Shown here: in pieces, positions 1 to 5,844 of the stretch
Numbering within the stretch: position 1 is the first letter of the stretch
Layout of the letters: each line of letters opens with the position of its first letter
Source of the DNA: Lachnospiraceae bacterium UBA3332
GTDB taxonomy: Bacteria; Bacillota; Clostridia; Lachnospirales; Lachnospiraceae
Length of the DNA: 5,936 nt
NCBI GenBank assembly: GCA_002361095.1
Contig: DERU01000158.1
Span: 1 to 5,936, forward strand
Direction of reading: 5' to 3'
Made by a program: the position numbers and the translations under genes
The notes under the pieces: generated by a model
The model's input: the letters and a program-made list of their open reading frames with translations, nothing else
Database searches by the model: none
What the model was told of the DNA's origin: nothing

Positions 1-1073
1 CCGGAAAGCGGATCGCGGATCGCGCCGCCCAGACAGGTGGCCGCGCCGCCGAAAGGCTCGATTTCCGTCGGATGGTTGTGCGTCTCGTTCTTGAAAAATA
101 CAAGCCATTCTTCCGTCACAGGGCCGTCCCCATAATCCATCTCCACGGGCACGATGACGGAGCAGGCGTTGATCTCATCGGACTGCTCCATGTCCTCCAG
201 CCTGCCTTCCTTTTTGAGTTTGCGCATCGCCATCAGGGCCAAATCCATCAGACAGACAAACTTATCCTTCCTGCCGCCAAAAATTTCTTCCCGGGTATCC
301 AGGTAATTTCGGTAGGTCTTTTCCAGGGGTGTCCGGTAATACCCCTCCCCGAAAGCCACGTTTTTTAATTCCGTGGAGAACGTGGTATGGCGGCAATGAT
401 CGGACCAATAAGTATCCAGCACACGGACTTCCGTCATGGAAGGATCGCGCTTCTCTTCGCCTTTAAAATAGCTCTGGATATGGCAAAAGTCCCGGAAGGT
501 CATTGCCAGGCCCAAAGAATCATACAATTCCTTTAAATCCGTTTGCGCAAAGCCGGTAAAACCGTCCAGCACCTTTACGTCGGCGGGTTCTGCAAACACA
601 GTCACCAGCGTGTCGGGTTTTTTAGGATCCGCTTCCCGGGAGTCCACCGGATTGATGCAGTACGCTTTGATTTTCTCCAATTCCTCCCCGGTAAGCTTCC
701 CGATAATCACATAAATCACCGCCGTTTTAATGACCGGCTCCTCGTCCGCGCGCAAAAACTGCACGCACTGCACTGCGGAATCCGCCCGCTGGTCAAACTG
801 CCCCGGCAAAAATTCCACGCCAAACACATGCCCGTCCTTGGGGATCTCGATCTCCTCCCGGTACAGCCTGTCCACCGGCGGTTCCGAAAAGACGCAGCTG
901 CAGGCTGTCTCAAACACCTCTTCGCTCAAGTTCTCCACGTCATAACGTATCAAAACCCGAACTTCTTTGATGGCGTCCAAATGCAGATAATTGACCAACT
1001 CTTCTTTGAGTTCCCTCGCTTTTACCGCAAATTCTTCCTTCTTTTCCACATAAATTCTTTTTACGTTTCCCAT
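1..1073 (-). CDS. purL: Phosphoribosylformylglycinamidine synthase (FGAM synthase), N-terminal part, cut by the window edge
   Basis: This enzyme converts FGAR, glutamine and ATP to FGAM in the fourth step of cytoplasmic de novo purine synthesis. Translating the minus strand from ATG 1073-1071 gives 357 uninterrupted codons that run off the left edge. Visible landmarks are YWSDHCRHTTF at residues 222-232 and KNETHNHPT at 328-336, the latter followed by EIEPFGGAATCLGGAIRDPLS. These are the substrate- and ATP-binding signatures of the FGAM synthase family. The N-terminal PurS-like region fused to the synthetase core indicates the long single-chain type, usually about 1,200-1,300 residues with a C-terminal glutaminase. 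Most of the synthetase and the whole glutaminase therefore lie outside the window. The start is supported by GAAGG at 1085-1081, 7 bases upstream. The tetR gene lies 75 bp upstream on the same strand, and no other pur gene is visible. Identity is secure; the fused-glutaminase form is inferred from the N-terminal sequence type. Confidence 0.95.
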   Translation of the reverse strand, partial: MGNVKRIYVEKKEEFAVKARELKEELVNYLHLDAIKEVRVLIRYDVENLSEEVFETACSCVFSEPPVDRLYREEIEIPKDGHVFGVEFLPGQFDQRADSAVQCVQFLRADEEPVIKTAVIYVIIGKLTGEELEKIKAYCINPVDSREADPKKPDTLVTVFAEPADVKVLDGFTGFAQTDLKELYDSLGLAMTFRDFCHIQSYFKGEEKRDPSMTEVRVLDTYWSDHCRHTTFSTELKNVAFGEGYYRTPLEKTYRNYLDTREEIFGGRKDKFVCLMDLALMAMRKLKKEGRLEDMEQSDEINACSVIVPVEMDYGDGPVTEEWLVFFKNETHNHPTEIEPFGGAATCLGGAIRDPLS

Positions 1074-1087
1074 TGCCCGTCCTTCCC

Positions 1088-1103
1088 GTCCGCTTTGCCG
1101 GAC
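1088..1103 (-). other. Small hairpin in the purL leader
   Basis: GTCCG and CGGAC form a 5-bp stem around a 6-base loop, ending only a few bases before the purL ribosome binding site at 1085-1081. It has no T-tract, so it is not a terminator. It could affect translation of purL, but a stem this short may also be chance. Confidence 0.25.
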
Positions 1104-1117
1104 ACCTACTATGTGTG

Positions 1118-1140
1118 AAACGGCAACCGTTCTGCCGTTT
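1118..1140 (-). promoter_or_regulatory. 23-bp inverted repeat between tetR and purL: weak terminator or second operator-like dyad
   Basis: The arms AAACGGCA (1118-1125) and TGCCGTTT (1133-1140) are perfect 8-bp complements around a 7-base spacer. In the minus direction it lies 8 bp past the tetR stop codon. The only T-run is the TTT that ends the stem, so it would be a poor intrinsic terminator. Its length (23 bp) and outer arms AAACG/CGTTT match the candidate TetR operator at 1848-1870, while the inner bases differ. It could be a transcript-end hairpin, an attenuator in front of purL, or a weaker regulator binding site. I cannot choose between these from sequence alone. Confidence 0.4.
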
Positions 1141-1148
1141 ACCCCCAG

Positions 1149-1730
1149 TCATTCTGCCACAATCCCACTTACCAGCAGCAGCAGTTCCTCGTCAACCATG
1201 CTTTCCGTCACTCCCATGGTATAGGCGCAAATACGCAATCCCTCCAGCACAAACATAATGTTATTCGCCGCCATCGCAGCATCCACATCATAAAACTCCC
1301 CGTTTGCAATACCGGTGTGAATCAGCTGGGTCAGCGCCCGAACCGCTTTGCGGAATTTTCCCCGCATCGGATTTTTGGCCCCGATCACCGGATTGGCAAA
1401 ATAGTATTCATACATCGCCATGGACAGATTGTCCCTGCACCGCAGGATTTCCTTCTTCTGCTCCTTTAAAAATATGAGAAGCACGTCCGCCGCCGTCGCG
1501 TCTTCCTTAAGCGCGCCGGTAAAAACATCGTCCGTTTCCGCCTCCTCCGCGCTCATCACCGCCAGGAACAACTCTTCCACACTGTTAAAGTACAGATAGA
1601 GTCCCCCCCTGCTGATTGCACATGCCTCCACGACATCCTTCATGGTGACATCTTTGTACCCCTTTTCCAAAAAAATGCGCCGGGCAGTTTCGATAATAAA
1701 CTGCTTTTTCTGCTCCGACTTCTCCCCCAT
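1149..1730 (-). CDS. TetR/AcrR-family transcriptional regulator
   Basis: This 193-residue protein has the usual length and two-part plan of TetR repressors. An N-terminal DNA-binding domain (about residues 8-55) holds the TetR signature: ARRIFLEKGY at 16-25, then VTMKDVVEACAISRGGLYLYF at 28-48, the helix-turn-helix with its typical GxxYxYF end. The remaining ~135 residues form a variable helical ligand-binding and dimerisation domain whose ligand cannot be predicted. The start is ATG at 1730-1728, with GAGGGG at 1743-1738 and 7 bases of spacing. The gene is divergent from the vanZ-like gene. The 247-bp gap between them carries a perfect palindrome at 1848-1870, the expected arrangement for an autoregulated repressor that also controls its neighbour. 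Likely targets are vanZ and possibly the ABC cassette. Family assignment is firm; the regulon is inferred. Confidence 0.93.
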   Translation of the reverse strand: MGEKSEQKKQFIIETARRIFLEKGYKDVTMKDVVEACAISRGGLYLYFNSVEELFLAVMSAEEAETDDVFTGALKEDATAADVLLIFLKEQKKEILRCRDNLSMAMYEYYFANPVIGAKNPMRGKFRKAVRALTQLIHTGIANGEFYDVDAAMAANNIMFVLEGLRICAYTMGVTESMVDEELLLLVSGIVAE

Positions 1731-1766
1731 ACCCTGTCCCCTCTTCCAAAATCCTTCTTCCTGTCC

Positions 1767-1785
1767 AAGCGCCCTTGGGCGGCTT
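1767..1785 (-). other. GC-rich hairpin in the tetR leader
   Basis: AAGCGCCC (1767-1774) and GGGC plus GCTT (1777-1780, 1782-1785) pair with one bulged G and a tight loop. It lies about 37 bp upstream of the tetR start, so in the minus-strand transcript it would be a leader hairpin. In the plus direction it is followed by CTTTT and looks terminator-like, but no plus-strand gene ends here. Its function is unknown. Confidence 0.3.
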
Positions 1786-1793
1786 CTTTTGAC

Positions 1794-1804
1794 ATTCTAT
1801 CATA
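1794..1804 (-). promoter_or_regulatory. Possible -10 region for tetR
   Basis: On the minus strand, TATGAT (1804-1799) and the overlapping TAGAAT (1799-1794) both resemble the sigma-A -10 consensus TATAAT. They lie 64-74 bp upstream of the tetR start. No good -35 hexamer is found 16-18 bp further upstream, so the call is weak. Confidence 0.25.
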
Positions 1805-1847
1805 AAATCCGAAAGAAGAATACCTTTCCCTGCATTTTTTCTGCGGA

Positions 1848-1870
1848 AAACGTAACAGGCCGTTACGTTT
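1848..1870. promoter_or_regulatory. Perfect inverted repeat, candidate TetR operator
   Basis: AAACGTAAC (1848-1856) and GTTACGTTT (1862-1870) are exact 9-bp reverse complements separated by 5 bp, giving a 23-bp dyad. It lies in the shared upstream region of the divergent tetR and vanZ-like genes, which is where TetR-family operators normally sit. It is about 35 bp upstream of the -35 box of the rightward promoter, so it does not cover that promoter's core. The TetR might act from upstream, control its own promoter, or bind elsewhere as well. The symmetry is seen directly; the assignment to this TetR is inferred. Confidence 0.65.
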
Positions 1871-1905
1871 CAGAAAGATTTAAAAAGTTCTTAATGGAGT
1901 AAAGC

Positions 1906-1934
1906 TTGCACTTCCGGGAAAAATAAGATATATT
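1906..1934 (+). promoter_or_regulatory. Sigma-A promoter for the vanZ-like gene
   Basis: A -35 hexamer TTGCAC (1906-1911) and a -10 hexamer TATATT (1929-1934) are separated by the optimal 17 bp. This predicts a transcription start near 1941 and a leader of about 37 bases containing the AAAAGGAG ribosome binding site at 1964-1971. It is the strongest promoter-like sequence in the window and may also feed the downstream cassette if the hairpin at 2581-2618 does not stop transcription. Confidence 0.65.
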
Positions 1935-1977
1935 GGGTAAAAGTATCCCGCCCCTGCATCCATAAAAGGAGTTCCCG

Positions 1978-2538
1978 ATGAAATATGTATTGCTGACCAT
2001 AAAAAAACTGTTTCGTTATCTGTTAAAGCCCCTGTCCTTTGTACCCGCGCTTTGCATGATGTACCTGATCTTTTCCTTCTCCGCCCAAGACGGCGCGCAA
2101 TCCTCGCAGCTTAGCAGCCTTGTGGGTTCCAAACTCCTCACGCAGGCCAATCACATTTTGGATCTGGAGATGGATGCCGCGCAGATTGCCCATTATACCG
2201 CCGCCCTGCAGTTTTACATCCGCAAGATGGCGCATATCACGGAATATTTCCTGCTGGCGGTTTCCGTTGCGCTGCCGCTTTACGTATACCGGGTGCGCGG
2301 TTTTTGGCTGCTTTTGGTTGCCGGGATATTTTGCGTCGGCTTTGCCGGTCTGGACGAATACCACCAGTCTTTCGTATCCGGCCGTTCCGCCTCCCTGCGC
2401 GACGTCGGGATCGACAGCATCGGTATTTTCGCAGGTATCTATATCACCCGTATTTTCGGCTTTATCGGCCGCAAAACCATCTTTGCCCCCCTCTCCCTGC
2501 AGTCTCCCCGGCACAAACGGAGAACGTCCGGTTTTTAA
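1978..2538 (+). CDS. VanZ-family integral membrane protein
   Basis: This 186-residue protein carries the hallmarks of the VanZ-like family (Pfam VanZ): IFSFSAQDG at residues 31-39 after the first membrane segment, RKMAHITEY at 82-90, DEYHQ at 126-130, and GRSASLRDVGIDSIG at 135-149. About four membrane segments are visible, near 20-34, 90-104, 108-125 and 144-162. The positive C-terminal tail (RHKRR) is expected in the cytoplasm. VanZ of Enterococcus gives low-level teicoplanin resistance by an unsettled mechanism, and most family members have no assigned function. The start is fixed by AAAAGGAG at 1964-1971 with 6 bases of spacing, and a good promoter lies just upstream. The gene is divergent from tetR, whose product probably regulates it. 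It is followed by a 165-bp gap, so it may or may not share a transcript with the ABC cassette. Confidence 0.9.
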   Translation: MKYVLLTIKKLFRYLLKPLSFVPALCMMYLIFSFSAQDGAQSSQLSSLVGSKLLTQANHILDLEMDAAQIAHYTAALQFYIRKMAHITEYFLLAVSVALPLYVYRVRGFWLLLVAGIFCVGFAGLDEYHQSFVSGRSASLRDVGIDSIGIFAGIYITRIFGFIGRKTIFAPLSLQSPRHKRRTSGF

Positions 2539-2580
2539 TTCATGGTTTTTATCCGCCGATACCCCTTCTGCACTCCGCTT

Positions 2581-2618
2581 ACCGCCCCAATGCCGGCCGT
2601 CCCCATGCCGGCGGCGGT
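2581..2618 (+). terminator. Possible terminator hairpin after the vanZ-like gene
   Basis: An outer stem ACCGCC/GGCGGT (2581-2586 with 2613-2618) encloses an inner stem of GCCGGC (2592-2597) with GCCGGC (2607-2612). The left side has a 5-base bulge and the loop is 9 bases. A short ATTTTT run follows at 2625-2630, seven bases after the stem. The delayed T-run and the bulge make it an imperfect intrinsic terminator, so readthrough into the next gene is likely. Confidence 0.4.
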
Positions 2619-2647
2619 TCATACATTTTTCACACAACAAACAAATA

Positions 2648-2676
2648 TTGAACAAAATTTTCTGCTATCTTGATAA
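2648..2676 (+). promoter_or_regulatory. Weak possible promoter for the NEW3–ABC operon
   Basis: TTGAAC (2648-2653) is a good -35 match in an AT-rich stretch, but the sequence 17 bp further on (TGATAA, 2671-2676) is a poor -10. The change from GC-rich hairpin to AT-rich DNA just before the operon suggests a local promoter whose exact boxes I cannot fix. Confidence 0.3.
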
Positions 2677-2685
2677 GCATATCAA
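2670..2685 (+). promoter_or_regulatory. Short dyad TTGATA-N4-TATCAA upstream of the anchored-protein gene
   Basis: A perfect 6-bp inverted repeat with a 4-bp spacer ends five bases before the GGAG ribosome binding site. It overlaps the weak putative -10 region. It could be an operator or a small leader hairpin. AT-rich 6-bp dyads are common by chance, so the call is tentative. Confidence 0.3.
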
Positions 2686-2690
2686 AAAAA

Positions 2691-2694
2691 GGAG
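2691..2694 (+). promoter_or_regulatory. Ribosome binding site that decides the start of the NEW3 protein
   Basis: GGAG at 2691-2694 directly abuts an in-frame ATG at 2695, which is too close for initiation there. It is 9 bases from the next in-frame ATG at 2704, so 2704 is the likelier start. Confidence 0.6.
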
Positions 2695-2703
2695 ATGCAG
2701 AAA

Positions 2704-3900
2704 ATGAATGCAAAAACAGCTACTTGCAGCAACCGAACCTCTCTTATTGCCACCTTTGGCGCAGTCTTTGCAGCGCTGCTCCTGTTCCTTTTTCAGGTAA
2801 AAACCGTACAGGCGGCAGGATTTGGGCTGTACACGGACAGTTCCGGCGTCAGCGTCAAGGCAGGGGAATCCCTTTCCTTCCCCCTCTATGTCTCCGGCCT
2901 TTCCCAATCGGAAAGCGAGATCGATCTGGCCGTGGCATCCATGCCGGACGGCTTTACCGGCTTTTTTAAACGGAACAATTATGAAGTTTCCCGCGTACAC
3001 GCCAGCGCGCAAAGCAGTGAGTCCATCGCCACCTTCCAACTCACCGTCCCCCGGGAAATATCCGAAGGCCGTTACGAAATTGTACTGAGGGCAACGGATG
3101 GCGACGGACAGGAGTCCACGCTTCCCCTGTTCTTACAGATCACGGAACTGGAGTCCGGGGAAAGTAATTTTACGGTGGAATATCCCGACCAGGAAGGGGT
3201 GACAGGCACATCCTTTACCTATTCCACCACCATCGCCAACAATACCCTCACCGACCAGACCTATAGCTTTTCCTACGACGCGCCTGCAGGCTGGCAGATA
3301 AGCTTTGGTTCCGGCACGGACGGGACGCAGATTTCCAGCGTGGATATTGCGTCCGGAAGCAGCCAGGGCATTACCATCACGGCAACTCCCCCGGAACGGA
3401 CGCAGGCCGGGGATTATGAAATCAAATGCAGCGCCACCTCCTCCCGGGAAAGCCTGGAAACTGCCCTGCATATCAAAATCCTTGGCACTTACGATTTGGA
3501 TATCAGCACCGCAGACGGCAGGCTGAGTCTGGACGCAAACGCCAACCGGGAAAGTCCGGTCACCCTGCGTCTGACAAACAGCGGCAATATCGACCTTTCC
3601 AACATCAATTTAACCTCCAACGCCCCCACCGGATGGGAAGTCACCTTTGACGAATCTACCGTCGACATATTGGAAGCCGGTGCGACCAGGGAAATTCAGG
3701 CGAAAATCAAACCCGGTTCCGACGCCCTTACCGGGGACTACTTAACCGTCATCAGCGCTGCTTCCGCAGACCAGTCCGCCACTGCGGAATTCCGGGTCAC
3801 GGTAAAAACGCAGACCTCCTTCGGAATCGTGGCCGTCCTTATTATCCTCGCCGTTATAGCCGGGCTTTTCTATGTAATCAAAAAGTACGGCAGGAGGTAG
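2704..3900 (+). CDS. Secreted, C-terminally membrane-anchored protein with three NEW3/Ig-like modules
   Basis: This 398-residue protein starts with a signal peptide: basic N-terminus, hydrophobic stretch at about 14-32, and a likely cleavage after VQA at residue 37. A long beta-rich, Ser/Thr-rich ectodomain follows. It ends with one membrane helix (about 373-392) and a short basic cytoplasmic tail, KKYGRR. The ectodomain reads as three tandem modules of roughly 110 residues (about 38-137, 141-261 and 262-368). Each has a P-x-G-aromatic turn (MPDGF 80-84, APAGW 193-197, APTGW 307-311) and a G-x-Y strand (122-124, 236-238, 344-346). This fits the NEW3 / COG1470-type Ig-like fold (NPCBM-associated). 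There is no LPXTG motif and no visible catalytic site. The gene ends 4 bp before the ABC ATPase, whose ribosome binding site lies inside its 3' end, so it is probably an accessory or substrate-contact subunit of that transporter. The structural reading is good; the function is unknown. Confidence 0.87.
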   Translation: MNAKTATCSNRTSLIATFGAVFAALLLFLFQVKTVQAAGFGLYTDSSGVSVKAGESLSFPLYVSGLSQSESEIDLAVASMPDGFTGFFKRNNYEVSRVHASAQSSESIATFQLTVPREISEGRYEIVLRATDGDGQESTLPLFLQITELESGESNFTVEYPDQEGVTGTSFTYSTTIANNTLTDQTYSFSYDAPAGWQISFGSGTDGTQISSVDIASGSSQGITITATPPERTQAGDYEIKCSATSSRESLETALHIKILGTYDLDISTADGRLSLDANANRESPVTLRLTNSGNIDLSNINLTSNAPTGWEVTFDESTVDILEAGATREIQAKIKPGSDALTGDYLTVISAASADQSATAEFRVTVKTQTSFGIVAVLIILAVIAGLFYVIKKYGRR

Positions 3901-3904
3901 CGCC

Positions 3905-4906
3905 ATGCAGGATCTTAAGAAAGAAACCGGAGATTGTATCATACGTACCCTGGGACTGACCAAACGGTACCGCGATACGGTGGCCGTCCATGATCTGAAC
4001 CTGGAAATCGGGCGCGGGGAAGTGTTTGGACTGCTCGGGCCAAACGGCGCGGGCAAGACCACCACCACCCTGATGCTTTTGGGACTGACGGAGCCTGACA
4101 GCGGGCAGGCTTTCATCGACGGGATGGACTGCACCCGCAATTGCCTGGAAGTCAAAAAAAGAGTGGGGTATCTGCCCGACAACGTGGGCTTTTATCCGGA
4201 TATGACCGGAAGACAAAATCTGCGCTTTACCGGCAGGCTCAACGGGCTGTCCGGAGCATTTTTGGAAAAGCGCATTTCCTCTCTTCTGGAACGGGTGGGC
4301 ATGGAGGAAGCCGCAGACAAAAAAACTTCCGCCTACTCCCGGGGCATGCGCCAGCGGCTGGGTATCGCAGACGTGTTGGTCAAAGACCCGCAGGTCGTCA
4401 TTCTGGACGAACCCACGCTGGGCATCGACCCGGAAGGTATGCGGGAACTGATGGCGCTGATCCGCCAGCTGGCCGAGGAGGACGGACGGACACTGCTCAT
4501 TTCTTCCCATCAGCTCTATCAGGTACAAAAAGTGTGCGACCGGATAGGTATTTTCGTCAAGGGTAATCTGGTAGCCTGCGGCACGCTGGAAGAACTGGGA
4601 CAGCAGATTGACCGGGACGGCGTCTGTATGCTGGAACTCTCCGTCTATCCGGAAAATGTGCGGTTAAAAACGCTGTTGGAAAAAACGGACGGCATTCTGG
4701 AAGTGGAAAAACAAAGCGATCTTTATATCGTCCGTTCCGCTTACGACGTGCGGCGCAAGCTTTCCCGCATTCTGGCGGAAAACGGTTACACCATTATGCA
4801 TTTGCGGCAGGCCGGGAGCGATTTGGACGAAATTTACCGTAAATATTTTGAAAAGGCAGGTGAAACGGATGGAGACAAAAAGCATAAAAAAGTATCAGGG
4901 GCTTAA
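3905..4906 (+). CDS. ABC transporter ATP-binding protein (ABC-2 / CcmA-NosF type)
   Basis: This 333-residue cytoplasmic ATPase would power the permease encoded next to it. Its motifs appear in order. Walker A is GPNGAGKTT at 45-53 (K51), and the Q-loop region is YLPDN at 89-93. The signature is SRGMRQRL at 145-152, and Walker B is VVILDE at 164-169 (E169 catalytic). The D-loop is GIDP at 173-176 and the H-switch is SSH with H202. The SRGMRQ signature replacing LSGGQ and an acidic residue in place of the Q-loop glutamine are usual in this exporter family, so they are not signs of decay. About 110 residues after the nucleotide-binding domain form the C-terminal extension common in these ATPases. 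AGGAGG at 3892-3897 gives 7 bases of spacing to the start. The gene overlaps the permease gene by 38 bp. Family and activity are secure; the substrate is unknown. Confidence 0.95.
   Translation: MQDLKKETGDCIIRTLGLTKRYRDTVAVHDLNLEIGRGEVFGLLGPNGAGKTTTTLMLLGLTEPDSGQAFIDGMDCTRNCLEVKKRVGYLPDNVGFYPDMTGRQNLRFTGRLNGLSGAFLEKRISSLLERVGMEEAADKKTSAYSRGMRQRLGIADVLVKDPQVVILDEPTLGIDPEGMRELMALIRQLAEEDGRTLLISSHQLYQVQKVCDRIGIFVKGNLVACGTLEELGQQIDRDGVCMLELSVYPENVRLKTLLEKTDGILEVEKQSDLYIVRSAYDVRRKLSRILAENGYTIMHLRQAGSDLDEIYRKYFEKAGETDGDKKHKKVSGA
4858..4862 (+). promoter_or_regulatory. Ribosome binding site that decides the permease start
   Basis: AGGTG lies 6 bases before ATG 4869, inside the ATPase gene. An upstream in-frame TTG at 4848 has no comparable site and would lengthen the overlap, so ATG 4869 is preferred. 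Confidence 0.55.
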
Positions 4907-5831
4907 GGTTTTATGGGAAAAAGAACTCTCGGATTTTGTCAACAGTAAACGGATTTGGCTCCTTACGCTGTTTGTAGGCATCATGACGGTCTGCGGACTG
5001 TACGGAGCGGTTTCCGGAATCGCCGATTCCATCAGCCAGGACAGTTCCTTTCTCTTTTTGAAGCTGTTCACCGCAAGCGCCAACTCCATTCCCTCCTACC
5101 ACGCCCTTATGGCGCTGCTCGGCCCCTTTATCGGACTGATCATGGGATTTGACGCCATCAGCAACGAACGGTCGCAGGGAACGCTCAACCGTCTTGTGTC
5201 CCAGCCGATTTACCGGGACAGCATTATCGTGGGCAAATTTCTCGCAGGCTGTTTCATCATTGTAACCATGCTGTTTTCCTCCGGCATTTTGGTGGGCGCC
5301 GCAGGGCTTTTAAAAACCGGCGTCCTGCCGACTTTGGAGGAAATCGGAAGGCTTTTGGTGTATCTGCTCCTTTCCTCCGTATACGTGGCTTTCTGGCTGG
5401 CTTTGTCCATCCTGTTTTCCACTGTATGCCGCCATGCCGCCACCTCCGCGCTGGCCGCCATTGCGGTCTGGCTGTTCTCCGCTATCTTTATCAGCCTGTT
5501 GGCGGGCATTATCGCGGACGCGCTTTATCCCCTGGACGGCTACAACGCCATGCTGAACACGCTTTCCAATTATAATTGCGAATTGAACCTGAACCGTATT
5601 TCCCCTTACTATCTGTTCAGCGAAGCGGCTTCCACGATTTTAAATCCCGCCGTGCGCTCCGTCAACGCCGTGACCGTCACCCAACTGTCCGGGGCGCTGT
5701 CCGGCTATCTCTCCCTGGGCCAAAGCATCCTTTTGGTATGGCCGCACCTGACAGCCCTATGCGCGCTGATGCTTTTGTCCTTCGCTTTCTCCTACCTCTC
5801 CTTCATGCGGCAGGAAATCCGGGCGAACTAA
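4869..5831 (+). CDS. ABC-2 family transporter permease
   Basis: From ATG 4869 this is a 320-residue integral membrane protein with about six membrane segments: near 29-48, 78-96, 119-145, 160-184, 190-216 and 286-311. The N-terminal amphipathic stretch (LKVLWEKELSDFVNSKR, 12-28) and the loop FDAISNERSQGTL at 94-106 are typical of ABC-2 permeases of the NosY/GldF-like group (COG1277). The second is the cytoplasmic coupling segment after the second membrane helix. A larger extracytoplasmic loop (about 217-283) separates the last two helices and could contact the anchored NEW3 protein. With the overlapping ATPase gene it should form an exporter or membrane-remodelling complex, with two copies of each subunit. 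A 7-residue longer form from TTG 4848 is possible. The transported substrate cannot be inferred. Confidence 0.92.
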   Translation: METKSIKKYQGLKVLWEKELSDFVNSKRIWLLTLFVGIMTVCGLYGAVSGIADSISQDSSFLFLKLFTASANSIPSYHALMALLGPFIGLIMGFDAISNERSQGTLNRLVSQPIYRDSIIVGKFLAGCFIIVTMLFSSGILVGAAGLLKTGVLPTLEEIGRLLVYLLLSSVYVAFWLALSILFSTVCRHAATSALAAIAVWLFSAIFISLLAGIIADALYPLDGYNAMLNTLSNYNCELNLNRISPYYLFSEAASTILNPAVRSVNAVTVTQLSGALSGYLSLGQSILLVWPHLTALCALMLLSFAFSYLSFMRQEIRAN

Positions 5832-5844
5832 AAGATAAACCGGC

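Noticed and set aside
543..1118. Plus-strand 191-codon open frame opposite purL
   Set aside because: The minus strand encodes well-conserved PurL here. The plus-strand product is low-complexity, His/Phe-rich shadow sequence.
1767..1790. Hairpin plus CTTTT read as a plus-strand terminator
   Set aside because: No plus-strand gene ends upstream of it; genes to the left are on the minus strand. It is kept only as a tetR leader hairpin.
2023..2655. Minus-strand 210-codon open frame opposite the vanZ-like gene
   Set aside because: It is a GC-driven shadow of vanZ, which has clear family motifs. The frame lacks recognisable domains and a ribosome binding site.
2695..2703. Start of the NEW3 protein at ATG 2695
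   Set aside because: The GGAG ribosome binding site directly abuts this ATG, while ATG 2704 has a normal 9-base spacing.
2120..2707. Plus-strand 195-codon frame overlapping the vanZ-like gene and the following gap
   Set aside because: It is out of frame with VanZ, rich in Pro/Ser/Arg/Trp as expected of a shifted frame, and has no ribosome binding site.
4082..4372. Degenerate ABC signature (SRGMRQ) and acidic Q-loop residue as signs of a dead ATPase
   Set aside because: These substitutions are normal in ABC-2/CcmA-type ATPases. Walker A, Walker B glutamate and switch histidine are intact.
3878..4528. Minus-strand 216-codon open frame opposite the ABC ATPase
   Set aside because: It is antisense to conserved Walker A, signature and Walker B coding sequence and shows no domain of its own.
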